NCBI RefSeq assembly: GCF_026340465.1
Contig: NZ_JAPEPC010000001.1
Location: 6,434,501 to 6,498,500, forward strand
DNA from: Streptomyces sp. NBC_01306
Lineage (GTDB): Bacteria; Actinomycetota; Actinomycetes; Streptomycetales; Streptomycetaceae
DNA length: 64,000 nt
Reading direction: 5' to 3'
Under the pieces are notes generated by a model that saw only the letters and a program-made list of their open reading frames with translations, had not been told where the DNA came from and ran no database searches. The position numbers were made by a program, and so were the translations under genes. Numbering within the stretch: position 1 is the stretch's first letter; each line of letters opens with the position of its first letter. Below, in pieces: positions 43,924 to 52,381 of this stretch.

Positions 43924-45528
43924 ATGCAGGAGTCTGGCGCGCGGCGGCACCTGCCCGCCCGCCAACTGGTGGACAACATCGGCCCGGCGCTGCTGCGCTT
44001 GATCCAGGAGGGGGCCGGCTGCGACGGGCCGCTGACCGAGATCGCCATCTACGCCCCGGGTGCGCCGACGCAGCTTGGGCCGGGGTGTGTGGTGCTGGGC
44101 GTCGGCGTGACCACTGAAGCCGAGCTGCGCGAACTGACCGCGGCGATGGAACATGGTGACGCGCGAGTGGTGGCGGTGAAGGCCCCGGTGCCGCCGTCGG
44201 CGGACAAAGAGCTGACGATCATCGAGGTCAACCAGAACGCGTCCTGGATGCACGTCGCGACGACCGTTCGTGAGCAGTTGCTCGAATACGCGAGGATGCG
44301 CGTGCGCTCCGTCAGCAGCGGCTCGGAGCTGTTTTCCCTGGCGAACGCGATCTACGAGGCTCTCGGCGCCCCGGTCACCATCGAAGACCGCTTTTCCGCG
44401 CTGGTCGCCTGGTCGGAGGGCCAGGACAAGACCGATGCCGAGCGGATCGAGACCATTCTGGGGCGGGCGGTGCAGCCGAGGACGCTCGCCGAACAACGCG
44501 AGCGCCATGAATTCGAGCGCCTCCATGCCAGCAGCGAGCCGGTGTATATGGAAGCGACCGAACCGGACCAGCTGCCGAGGGTAGCCATCGTTGTCCGGGC
44601 CGGCTCGGATGTCCTCGGCTACATCTGGGCCGCGGTCGCCGGACCGCTCGACGAGGCGGGCACCGCTCGTCTGCGCGAATTCGCGTCGATGGTCGCGCTG
44701 CAGATGGTCGGCTTGCGAACCGAGACCAGCTATGCCCGTCAGCAGCGTGGCGAGCTGGCTGCCGCAGTACTCGGAGGGTCGGCCGATCGAGTGGAGGCGA
44801 GCCGGCTGCAATTGGGCTCTGGACCGGTCTGTGTACTGGCTGCGGCCCCCAGGTTGATCGGGACCACGGACGCCGACGCAGCGACCGCTGACGAGCTACG
44901 CCGGTTCGCTGACACGTTGGAGTACTTTCTGGCGGCCGTGCACTCCCGTTCTGCCTCGGTGGTGGGCACAGGCGCGGTGTACGTACTGGTTGCCTGGCCT
45001 CCGGAACACGCCGCGGCACTTGAGTCGACCATCAACCTGGCACGTGATTTCCTCGGGCGGACGCCACTGGCCAGTGACTATGTGGTCGCCATCGGCGGCC
45101 CGGCCGACTCGCTGGGCCGGATCGCCGCCGTGCGGGCGCAGACAGACGCCGCACTGCGGGCGCTACGGCACCCGACCTTCCACGGGCCGGCTGTGCGCAC
45201 CGTGGAGGACATGGCGCTGCCGGTGTTGTTGCTGCATCTCGCCGACGTTACTGAGTCGCTCGGCCTCCCGGATACCAGCGGAGCTCTGCACCGGCTGTGT
45301 CAGGAGGATGGCCAGGACGGTCTGCTGACGGTGACCCTGGCCGCCTATCTCGCCGCCGCGGGGGCCACGGACATCGCGGCGGCCAAGCTGCACATCCACC
45401 CCAACACGATGCGCTACCGGCTGCGCCGGATCCGCGAGGTCTCCGGGCTGGATTTCACTGATGCCGACGCCGTGCTGCTCGCGCACCTCCAGCTTCGGGT
45501 GCGCGAGCTGCGGATGAGGATTGCCTGA
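43924..45528 (+). CDS. PucR-family transcriptional regulator
   Basis: A 534-residue regulator. The N-terminal ~170 residues form a PucR ligand-sensing domain (LVDNIGPALLRLIQEGAGCDG). A GAF-like middle segment (about 150-280) includes FSLANAIYEALGAPVTIEDRF. A GGDEF-like domain follows around 300-420. The C-terminal HTH_30 reads DIAAAKLHIHPNTMRYRLRR and ends in a helix HLQLRVRELRMRIA. PucR-type proteins usually control amino-acid or purine catabolism genes beside them. Codon bias is weaker than in the flanking core genes. It is divergent from lysA and convergent with the serine hydrolase. Confidence 0.88.
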   Translation: MQESGARRHLPARQLVDNIGPALLRLIQEGAGCDGPLTEIAIYAPGAPTQLGPGCVVLGVGVTTEAELRELTAAMEHGDARVVAVKAPVPPSADKELTIIEVNQNASWMHVATTVREQLLEYARMRVRSVSSGSELFSLANAIYEALGAPVTIEDRFSALVAWSEGQDKTDAERIETILGRAVQPRTLAEQRERHEFERLHASSEPVYMEATEPDQLPRVAIVVRAGSDVLGYIWAAVAGPLDEAGTARLREFASMVALQMVGLRTETSYARQQRGELAAAVLGGSADRVEASRLQLGSGPVCVLAAAPRLIGTTDADAATADELRRFADTLEYFLAAVHSRSASVVGTGAVYVLVAWPPEHAAALESTINLARDFLGRTPLASDYVVAIGGPADSLGRIAAVRAQTDAALRALRHPTFHGPAVRTVEDMALPVLLLHLADVTESLGLPDTSGALHRLCQEDGQDGLLTVTLAAYLAAAGATDIAAAKLHIHPNTMRYRLRRIREVSGLDFTDADAVLLAHLQLRVRELRMRIA

Positions 45529-45537
45529 TTGCTCCCG

Positions 45538-47187
45538 CTATGGACGGAATGAGCGCGTGTAGCGGCATCCGTCCAGGTCGACCCACAGCACTGAGCCGTT
45601 GAGGGCGGGGCCGGCTGTCAACCGCTCCGGCAATCGCGGATCGGCTCCGACGCGGAACGTTCCGTCATCGAGTGCGATGAGTTCCGGTTCATCGCACGGC
45701 GCTTCGACGCCGGTCGCAGCGATCATGTGCAGTCGCCCCGCCCGTTGCACGATCCTGAAGCTGGGATACCAGGGCGTGTAGCTCCGGTAGTGACCGGCGA
45801 GCGGATGCGGGGTTGTGGCCGGCGTGGGGTCAGGACCGGGCGTGGGGTCGGGACCGGGCGTGGGGTCGGGACCGAGCGTGGGGTCGGGACCGAGCGAGTC
45901 GGGTCCGCAGAGCCACTGCGGCTTCCCGGCGACGGTGCTCAGCGAATGGTGGTAGGCGGACCAGTCCGGGTGATCACATGCCAGCCGCCCGTCCCCTGCG
46001 TCGTACAGCTTGCCTGTTGTCCCGTTCGAGGTGAGAGAGAGGCCATGGTCCGCAGTGGCGTCGACCCGGATCCGGCGCGATCCCGCTCCGTAGCTTCCTG
46101 TGTAGCGATGAGCGTCTGCGATTATCTCCCGGTCGAACAGCGCCGGTTCCGGCGAGGCGCCTTGTACGACGGAAAGCACATGCCGGCCGAAACGGTCGAC
46201 TATCTGGCAGTCGCCGGGCGCATTGGTCAGCACTGCGACACCGTATCCACCGTCGATATCGGCGGCGAGAAACGAGCGGTATCCGACCATTCCGCCGGCG
46301 TGCATGAGCCAGGTATGGCCGTCGATGATTTCCACGTCCACGCCAAGTCCATAACCACTCCGATGTTCCGCCGAACCGCCTGCGTCGACACGGTCTGTGA
46401 TGATCTGCTCGAACCGCTCCGGGCTGAGGATCCTGGTGCCGGCCACGGTGCCGCGCCCCAGGAGCATTCGAGCGAACACGCCCAAGTCGGATGCGGTTGC
46501 AGTCACATTCGCATCGGCCGCCGAATAATCGAAAAAGGTGGCAGGCGTGAGCGGGGCCGACGGCAGTGGCGGTGCGGCGTCGTGCCGGAACCGGTATCCG
46601 GTGGCGAGGTGGGCCATGTCTTCGTGAATGATGTGCGCTGTCGATTCACGCATTCCCAGCGGGTGCAGCAGCCGCTCGGCCATGGCGTCCGCGAGCGATT
46701 TCCCTGTGACATGCTCGATGATCAGCCCCAGCAGGTTATAGCCTTCGTTGGAGTAGTGGAACATCTGACCCGGTTCGACACACGTCGTCGCATCACGCAG
46801 TGCGTAACCGCGAGCGGCGGCATCGGGAAGCGCATCAGCCCCGGCCACCAGACCCGAAGTGTGCTGCATGAGGTGGCGGACTGTGATTTTTCGCGACCCG
46901 CCGTTCGGGGTGAACCACGGCAGATAGTCAGCAACCTGTGCTTCGAAATTCACCTTCCCCTCATCTGCCAATTGCCCGAGCAGGAACGCGGTGAAGGTCT
47001 TGCTGACCGAACCGATCTCGAACCGCGTGTGATCAGAAACTGGAGCACCGGATTCCGTGTCAGCGAATCCCTCTGTGATGAGCATGGATTCGCCGGTTGC
47101 GGTGACAATACTGATGGCGAGCCCGGGCACCGGCCACGATGTGCGCAGCTGCTTTGCCAGCTGGGAGATCATGGGTCGCATGTTCAT
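45538..47187 (-). CDS. Serine hydrolase of the class C beta-lactamase/DD-peptidase fold
   Basis: A 549-residue protein. SVSKTFTAFLLGQL near residue 61 is the SxxK active-site motif, FHYSNEGYNLLG contains the Tyr-x-Asn motif, and MHAGGMVGYRSF the final His-x-Gly motif, so the catalytic set is complete. The first ~360 residues are the hydrolase; the rest is a lipocalin-like beta domain with a GPDPT repeat linker near residues 430-455. No signal peptide is visible, so it may be cytoplasmic. The ATG overlaps the permease stop by one base. Possible roles: D-amino-peptide or beta-lactam-like amide hydrolysis. Confidence 0.85.
   Translation of the reverse strand: MNMRPMISQLAKQLRTSWPVPGLAISIVTATGESMLITEGFADTESGAPVSDHTRFEIGSVSKTFTAFLLGQLADEGKVNFEAQVADYLPWFTPNGGSRKITVRHLMQHTSGLVAGADALPDAAARGYALRDATTCVEPGQMFHYSNEGYNLLGLIIEHVTGKSLADAMAERLLHPLGMRESTAHIIHEDMAHLATGYRFRHDAAPPLPSAPLTPATFFDYSAADANVTATASDLGVFARMLLGRGTVAGTRILSPERFEQIITDRVDAGGSAEHRSGYGLGVDVEIIDGHTWLMHAGGMVGYRSFLAADIDGGYGVAVLTNAPGDCQIVDRFGRHVLSVVQGASPEPALFDREIIADAHRYTGSYGAGSRRIRVDATADHGLSLTSNGTTGKLYDAGDGRLACDHPDWSAYHHSLSTVAGKPQWLCGPDSLGPDPTLGPDPTPGPDPTPGPDPTPATTPHPLAGHYRSYTPWYPSFRIVQRAGRLHMIAATGVEAPCDEPELIALDDGTFRVGADPRLPERLTAGPALNGSVLWVDLDGCRYTRSFRP
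45823..45894. repeat. Four 18-bp units inside the serine hydrolase gene
   Basis: CGTGGGGTCGGGACCGGG is repeated four times with one or two changes. It encodes a Gly-Pro-Asp-Pro-Thr linker in the minus-strand hydrolase. Copy number is likely to vary between strains. Confidence 0.85.
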
Positions 47188-48680
47188 CAAATTCCTGCCT
47201 TCTGTGAACCGGATCCTGTGTACCTGTCAGGCCCGAGCTCGACGTTCGAGTAATCCATTTCCGCGTCCGGTCGGTGGCCCTTGACGAATCGGCGACACAG
47301 CGGGTACAGCGCCACGCCCAGGAGTGCCACCGCGAGACTCGTGAGGAACGTAGCGGTCTCATCGACTGCTGAAATCCACGCCAGATACACGATCATTCCG
47401 GTAGGGAGCGCGACCACCAGGACAGCGCCGGGCCAGCCGCCGGGAACACGAACCGGTCGGCGCATCTGGGGATACCGCCAGCGAAGGACCAGGAAGGCGA
47501 CGAATTCAAGCAGGATGGACGACAGGGTGAGGAGCACCGTGGCCCGCAAAATCGAACTGAAATCGACAGCAGCGAGGACAATCACGACAATGCTGCTCGC
47601 CAGGAGAGCACCTACCGGCGTGTCGAATCGTCTACTGTCTCGCGCCATCCAGCGAGGCAGATAAGCATCCGCTGCAAGCGCGCGCGGAATTCGTGTGCTC
47701 GTCAGGAGGATCGCCATGAACAAGCCGGCCAGGGAAAGCGCCGATCCCAGGGAGATCAGCACCTTGAGCCAGCTTCCGCCCAAGATATCGCCGACCGTGA
47801 TGAAATCGCCTTGAGCCCAGGCGGCGGGCGAACCCCGATGAAGGCCACTGCCGATGGCGGCGATCGTGGGCAAGAGGTAGGCAGCGATGATCAGCGGAAC
47901 CGAAATGATCAGGGCGCGCGTGTAGGTTCGGTGCGCGTCGGCAACCTCACCCAGCACGGTACTCGGACCGTCGAAGCCAAGGTATAGCCACACGATCACG
48001 CTGAGCGCGCCGGCCACCGACGAGCGCGCGCTTTGACCTGGAATCATGAAGGGTGAAAAAACGTCGGTTCCGTTGTTGATCGCATGATAGACACCGATAA
48101 CTGCCAACACGGCGAACGGTGCGAGAATCAGCACCATCATCCCGACTGAATATTCGCTCACGGCCTTGGAGCCGCGATAGTTGAGGTAGGCCATCGGAAT
48201 AATGAGGGCGACGGTGACGATCCAGTGCAGGTCCACCACGAAGCCACCATGGAACAGGGACAGAATTACCAGTCCCTTCCCGCGCGTGATGGCGGGTACC
48301 CAGGTCGCCAGGTAGTCGACGAGTAGGATCGGATACAGGGTGAGATTCAACACTGAGCCGACCGTATTCCAGATACCGAACACAAATGCCGGAAAATTTC
48401 CGAGCGCGAGTTTTGTCCAGTAATAGTAACCGCCGTTGACCGGTATCGCGGCGCTGAGTTCCGCTGCCACCAATGCGTTCGGGACACCGAAAATAATTGG
48501 CACCAGGATAATCATCATCAAGGTCATGCCCGGCCCGGCGCTGGAAATGGAAGCTTCCAGCCCGAAGGGACCTCCGGAAACCGTGAAGAAGAAGATGCCG
48601 ACCAGTGGCAGCACGCCGATCGCACGTTTCCCCGTCCCCGGCGCCGATGGCGCGATATCGGTTGGGGTCAGTTCAGTCAT
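47187..48680 (-). CDS. APC-superfamily amino acid/polyamine permease
   Basis: A 497-residue permease with about 12 membrane segments. The N-terminal FFFTVSGGPFGLEASISSAG is the substrate-binding first helix and resembles the polyamine-uptake (PUT) branch. FGVPNALVAAELSAAIPVNG and GYYYWTKLALG follow, also PUT-like. WLYLGFDGPSTVLGEVADA is the TM6 region. Start is the ATG with GGAGACCAGT upstream. Third codon positions have many A and T (CTCATTATTCCG), unlike core genes, which suggests recent transfer. It is coupled to the serine hydrolase gene. Confidence 0.87.
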   Translation of the reverse strand: MTELTPTDIAPSAPGTGKRAIGVLPLVGIFFFTVSGGPFGLEASISSAGPGMTLMMIILVPIIFGVPNALVAAELSAAIPVNGGYYYWTKLALGNFPAFVFGIWNTVGSVLNLTLYPILLVDYLATWVPAITRGKGLVILSLFHGGFVVDLHWIVTVALIIPMAYLNYRGSKAVSEYSVGMMVLILAPFAVLAVIGVYHAINNGTDVFSPFMIPGQSARSSVAGALSVIVWLYLGFDGPSTVLGEVADAHRTYTRALIISVPLIIAAYLLPTIAAIGSGLHRGSPAAWAQGDFITVGDILGGSWLKVLISLGSALSLAGLFMAILLTSTRIPRALAADAYLPRWMARDSRRFDTPVGALLASSIVVIVLAAVDFSSILRATVLLTLSSILLEFVAFLVLRWRYPQMRRPVRVPGGWPGAVLVVALPTGMIVYLAWISAVDETATFLTSLAVALLGVALYPLCRRFVKGHRPDAEMDYSNVELGPDRYTGSGSQKAGI

Positions 48681-49119
48681 ACTGGTCTCCGCTAGTCGAT
48701 CCGAGCCGGGCATCCGCCCCTGTAAGAGCCCTTAGACCCTGAAGAAGTAGCCGGGTCACGTCAGATATGGGCGGTTGGGCACCTGATCGACATAACGTAT
48801 GGGGCGTCGTCGAAGCGGTCCTCGTCGTACGCGTCAAAGCCGTGCCCCGGTAGTTGTCGCTTCCACCAAACGCTGGACGCCGCAGCCCCTGTCATCTCTG
48901 GTGCACTCGATGGCCAGGATCGTGAGACCAAACCGGGTCGACCACGGATGAGACACCTGAGGACTTCCGGGCCAGGCCATCGGCTGTGGTAGGGAGAAGC
49001 GAGAACCTGCACCTCCGGGCGCCGGTGTATGCGAGGTTTGCACGGTGTGTGCGGATCCCCGGGCCACCGCGGTCCCTGCCGTGGCGGGCAACTGCGCCGG
49101 GGCATGGCAGGCTTGGGGC
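48681..49119. other. Spacer between the permease and rpe
   Basis: No gene is supported. A minus-strand open frame (48761-49105) ends in the plausible peptide FDAYDEDRFDDAPYVMSIR, but the rest looks random and there is no start signal. GGATGAGACACC at 48947 resembles the ATGAGACACC half of the palindrome at 29863. This is the right edge of the accessory island. Confidence 0.4.
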
Positions 49120-49806
49120 ATGGCCGTGCAGATCAACCCCAGCATCCTGTCCGCCGACTTCTCCCGACTCGCGGAGGAGGCGAAGGCCGTCGAAGGTGCC
49201 GACTGGCTCCACGTCGATGTGATGGACAACCACTTCGTCCCCAATCTGACCCTCGGGGTCCCTGTGGTGGAAGCGCTCAGCCGGGCCTCGGACACGCCGC
49301 TGGACTGCCACCTCATGATTGAGGACGCGGACCGCTGGGCGCCGCAGTACGTCGAGGCGGGCGCGGGCTCCGTCACCTTCCACGTGGAGGCCGCCGCCGC
49401 CCCCGTACGGCTCGCGCGCGAGATCAGGGCCAAGGGCGCACGCGCCTCCATGGCGCTGAAGCCCGCGACGCCCATCGAGCCCTACGAGGACCTGCTCCCG
49501 GAGCTCGACATGCTGCTGATCATGACGGTGGAGCCCGGCTTCGGCGGCCAGTCCTTCCTGGACATCATGCTGCCGAAGATCCGCCGCACCCGTGAGCTGA
49601 TCTCCAAGCACGGACTCGAACTCTGGCTCCAGGTCGACGGCGGGGTCTCCGCGTCGACGATCGAGCGGTGCGCGGAGGCCGGCGCGGACGTCTTCGTCGC
49701 GGGCTCCGCGGTGTACGGCGCCGACGACCCGGCCGCGGCGGTCCGGATGCTCCGCCACCAGGCGCAGGAGACGACGGCGACGGCGGGCTGGGCCTGCGGC
49801 CACTGA
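49120..49806 (+). CDS. rpe: Ribulose-phosphate 3-epimerase
   Basis: A 228-residue TIM-barrel epimerase linking ribulose 5-phosphate and xylulose 5-phosphate in the pentose phosphate pathway. INPSILSADFSRLAEE starts the barrel, LHVDVMDNHFVPNLTLG and DCHLMIEDADRW carry metal ligands and acidic residues, TVEPGFGGQSFLDIMLPKI is the phosphate-binding signature, and VDGGVSASTIERCAEAGAD follows. Start at the ATG preceding MAVQINPSIL; upstream frame is not conserved-looking. Confidence 0.96.
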   Translation: MAVQINPSILSADFSRLAEEAKAVEGADWLHVDVMDNHFVPNLTLGVPVVEALSRASDTPLDCHLMIEDADRWAPQYVEAGAGSVTFHVEAAAAPVRLAREIRAKGARASMALKPATPIEPYEDLLPELDMLLIMTVEPGFGGQSFLDIMLPKIRRTRELISKHGLELWLQVDGGVSASTIERCAEAGADVFVAGSAVYGADDPAAAVRMLRHQAQETTATAGWACGH

Positions 49807-49880
49807 GCGGCCAGGAGATGAACGCGGCCTTTCGGGGCTGATCAAGTGATGCCGGGTCTGACAGGATGGCGGGTCCGGGA

Positions 49881-50933
49881 GTGAACAGCAGTAGTGAGGA
49901 GATCGCGGTGTCTGCAATGTCGGCGGGCAGATCAGCCCTGCGGATGGGACCCGCGGAGCTGGTGCAGGCGGCGGCCATGGCCCGTCGCTTCTACCTGGAG
50001 GGAAAGTCCAAGATCCAGATCGCCGAGGAGTTCGGCGTCAGCCGGTTCAAGGTCGCCCGGGTCCTGGAGACGGCGCTGGAGCGCGATCTCGTACGGATCG
50101 AGATCCGGGTCCCCGCCGAGCTGGACGCGGAGCGTTCCGACGCGCTGCGCGCCCGTTACGGGCTGCGCCACGCGGTCGTCGTCGAGTCCCCGGCGGACGC
50201 GGCGGACGACGCCCCCGATCCGGAGAACCTGGGTGAGGTCGCCGCCGATCTGCTGGGCGAGCTGGTCACCGAGGGCGATGTGCTGGGCCTCGCCTGGGGT
50301 CGCTCCACCATCCACATGGCGGCGGCGCTCAATGTTCTCCCGCCGTGCACGGTGGTCCAGCTGACCGGTGTGTACGACGCGGGGACGGCCGAGCGCGGCT
50401 CCGTCGAGGCGGTACGGCGTGCCGCCCAGGTCTCCGGGGGCGAGGCGCACCCCATCTACGCCCCGATGCTGCTGCCGGACCCGGCCACCGCCGCCGCGCT
50501 CCGCAACCAGACCGGCATCGCGCGCGCCTTCGAGTACTTCGACAAGGTGACCGTCGCCGCGGTGTCCATCGGCTCCTGGGAGCCGGGCATCTCGACGGTC
50601 CACGACATGCTCAGCGACGCCGAGCGGGCGCACTACGCCTCGCTCGGGGTCGCCGCCGAGATGTCCGCGCACCTCTTCGACGCCGAGGGGCGGCGGGTCG
50701 GCCGCGACCTGGGCGAGCGGTGCATCACCGTCGAGGCCGACCGGCTGCGCCGGATCCCCGAGGTCGTGGCCATCGCGGGCGGCCAGCGCAAGGCGGCGGC
50801 GATCGGGGCCGTCCTGAAGTCGGGCCTCGTCACCAGCCTGGTCACCGACACGGCGGCCGCCGACTTCCTGCTGACGGAGACCGGACCCGGACCGCGCCCG
50901 GCGCTGGACCGCGCGGACCCCGACGGGGTCTGA
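49881..50933 (+). CDS. Sugar-binding transcriptional regulator (SorC/DeoR type)
   Basis: A 350-residue regulator. The helix-turn-helix is at about residues 30-65: ARRFYLEGKSKIQIAEEFGV then SRFKVARVLETALERDLVRI. The C-terminal effector domain of the SorC/CggR family (about 90-345) includes LGLAWGRSTIHMAAAL and EVVAIAGGQRKAAAIGAVLKS. It likely senses a phosphorylated sugar. The start could be GTG 49881, ATG 49866 or ATG 49917; I use the GTG because it matches the form I recall for streptomycete orthologues. Located just after rpe. Confidence 0.88.
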   Translation: MNSSSEEIAVSAMSAGRSALRMGPAELVQAAAMARRFYLEGKSKIQIAEEFGVSRFKVARVLETALERDLVRIEIRVPAELDAERSDALRARYGLRHAVVVESPADAADDAPDPENLGEVAADLLGELVTEGDVLGLAWGRSTIHMAAALNVLPPCTVVQLTGVYDAGTAERGSVEAVRRAAQVSGGEAHPIYAPMLLPDPATAAALRNQTGIARAFEYFDKVTVAAVSIGSWEPGISTVHDMLSDAERAHYASLGVAAEMSAHLFDAEGRRVGRDLGERCITVEADRLRRIPEVVAIAGGQRKAAAIGAVLKSGLVTSLVTDTAAADFLLTETGPGPRPALDRADPDGV

Positions 50934-50976
50934 CCCCGGACGGATGCGCTGACCGGCAGGGCCCGCGCCCCCGCGA

Positions 50977-52350
50977 TCAGGCCCGGCCGCGTGCCTGCTT
51001 GAAGCGGGCCAGGCCGTCGGAGAGTTCGAGCAGGGGCCCGGGATAGTCGTACGCGGCGCGCTCCGGCCCCCGGAGCTTCCACGGCTCGTGCGCGGCCGCC
51101 CCCACCAGACCGGCCAGCTCGGGCACCCAGCGGCGGACGTAATCCCCCTGCGGGTCGTACCGCCTGCCCTGGGTCACCGGGTTGAACACCCTGTTCGGCC
51201 TGCTGTCCGTGCCGGTGCCCGCCACCCACTGCCAGTTGAGCTGGTTGTTCGCGACATCGCCGTCCACCAGCAGCTCCAGGAAGTACCGCGCACCGACCCG
51301 CCAGTCCACGTACAGCGTCTTGGCGAGGAAACTCGCGGTGAGCAGCCGCCCCCGGTTGTGCATCCAGCCCTCGTGCCGCAGCTGCCGCATCGCGGCGTCG
51401 ATCACCGGATATCCGGTGCGTCCCTCCTTCCAGGCCGTGATCTCCCGCGCGGCGGACCGTTCGGAACGCCAGCGGTCGTGCTGCGAGCGGTAGTCGGCGG
51501 AAGCGGCCGCCGGGCGCGCGGCGAGCACCTGGTGGTGGAAGTCCCGCCAGCACAGCTGCCGTACGAACGCGTCGGCGCCCGCACCGCCCCTCCGGGACGC
51601 GCCGTGCACCAGCTCGACGGGGGAGAGGGTGCCGAAGTGCAGATGCGGCGACAGACGGGACGTCAGATCGCCCGGCAGGTCGTCGTGGTGGTCCTCGTAC
51701 CCGGCGAGCCCGTTCCGCTGCCAGGCCGACCAGCGGGCGCGGCCCTCGCGCTCGCCGCCGGCGGCGAGACCTTCCGAGACCCCGGACACGTCCGTGCGGG
51801 ACGGCAGCCGCTCCGACCGGGCGGCCTCGGGCACCCGTACCGTGCGCGGCGCGCCCTGGACGGTGCGCAGCCGCTCCTCGGACCAGCGCCTGAAGTACGG
51901 GGTGAACACCGCGAAGTGGTCCGACGACGCGGGGGTGACCGCACCCGGCGGCACCGCGGTGATCACCGCGTCATGGACGCACAGACGCCTGCCGTCCGCC
52001 TCCAGCGCCGCGCGCAGCCGCTCCTCCCGGTGCTGTGCGTACGCGCTGACCCCGGCCGCCATGTGCACATCGGCGGCGCCCGTCTCCGCGGCCACCCGGC
52101 AGACCTCATCGGTCACGGCGCCCGACCGTACGACGAGCCGGCCGCCGCGCTCCCGCAGCCCCGCGTCGAGGCCGGCCAGGCAGTCGGCCAGGAACGCCTG
52201 CCGGTTGGGCGCGGCGAAGCCCGCCGACTCGATGGCCCGGTCGCGGACGAACAGCGGCACCACCTCGTCCGCCGACGCGAGGGCAGCGCGCAGCGGCGGA
52301 TTGTCGTGCAGCCGCAGGTCGGAGGTGAACAGGGCGACCGACACGCTCAT
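50977..52350 (-). CDS. phrB: Deoxyribodipyrimidine photolyase
   Basis: A 457-residue class I CPD photolyase that repairs UV dimers with blue light. The N-terminal alpha/beta antenna domain starts VSVALFTSDLRLHDNPPLRA. The FAD-binding helical domain contains SRLSPHLHFGTLSPVELVHG, FVRQLCWRDFHHQVLAARP, and DVANNQLNWQWVAGTGTDSR and ends in a FNPVTQGRRYDP motif. GAGGAG precedes the ATG. It follows a NAD(P)-binding protein gene on the same strand, 31 bases away. Confidence 0.94.
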   Translation of the reverse strand: MSVSVALFTSDLRLHDNPPLRAALASADEVVPLFVRDRAIESAGFAAPNRQAFLADCLAGLDAGLRERGGRLVVRSGAVTDEVCRVAAETGAADVHMAAGVSAYAQHREERLRAALEADGRRLCVHDAVITAVPPGAVTPASSDHFAVFTPYFRRWSEERLRTVQGAPRTVRVPEAARSERLPSRTDVSGVSEGLAAGGEREGRARWSAWQRNGLAGYEDHHDDLPGDLTSRLSPHLHFGTLSPVELVHGASRRGGAGADAFVRQLCWRDFHHQVLAARPAAASADYRSQHDRWRSERSAAREITAWKEGRTGYPVIDAAMRQLRHEGWMHNRGRLLTASFLAKTLYVDWRVGARYFLELLVDGDVANNQLNWQWVAGTGTDSRPNRVFNPVTQGRRYDPQGDYVRRWVPELAGLVGAAAHEPWKLRGPERAAYDYPGPLLELSDGLARFKQARGRA

Positions 52351-52381
52351 GCGCCACTCCTCTTCGGTTTCCTGGCAGATT

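Noticed and set aside
48761..49105. A 114-codon minus-strand open frame left of rpe
   Set aside because: Only its last ~30 codons look protein-like and there is no start signal, so it is treated as debris.
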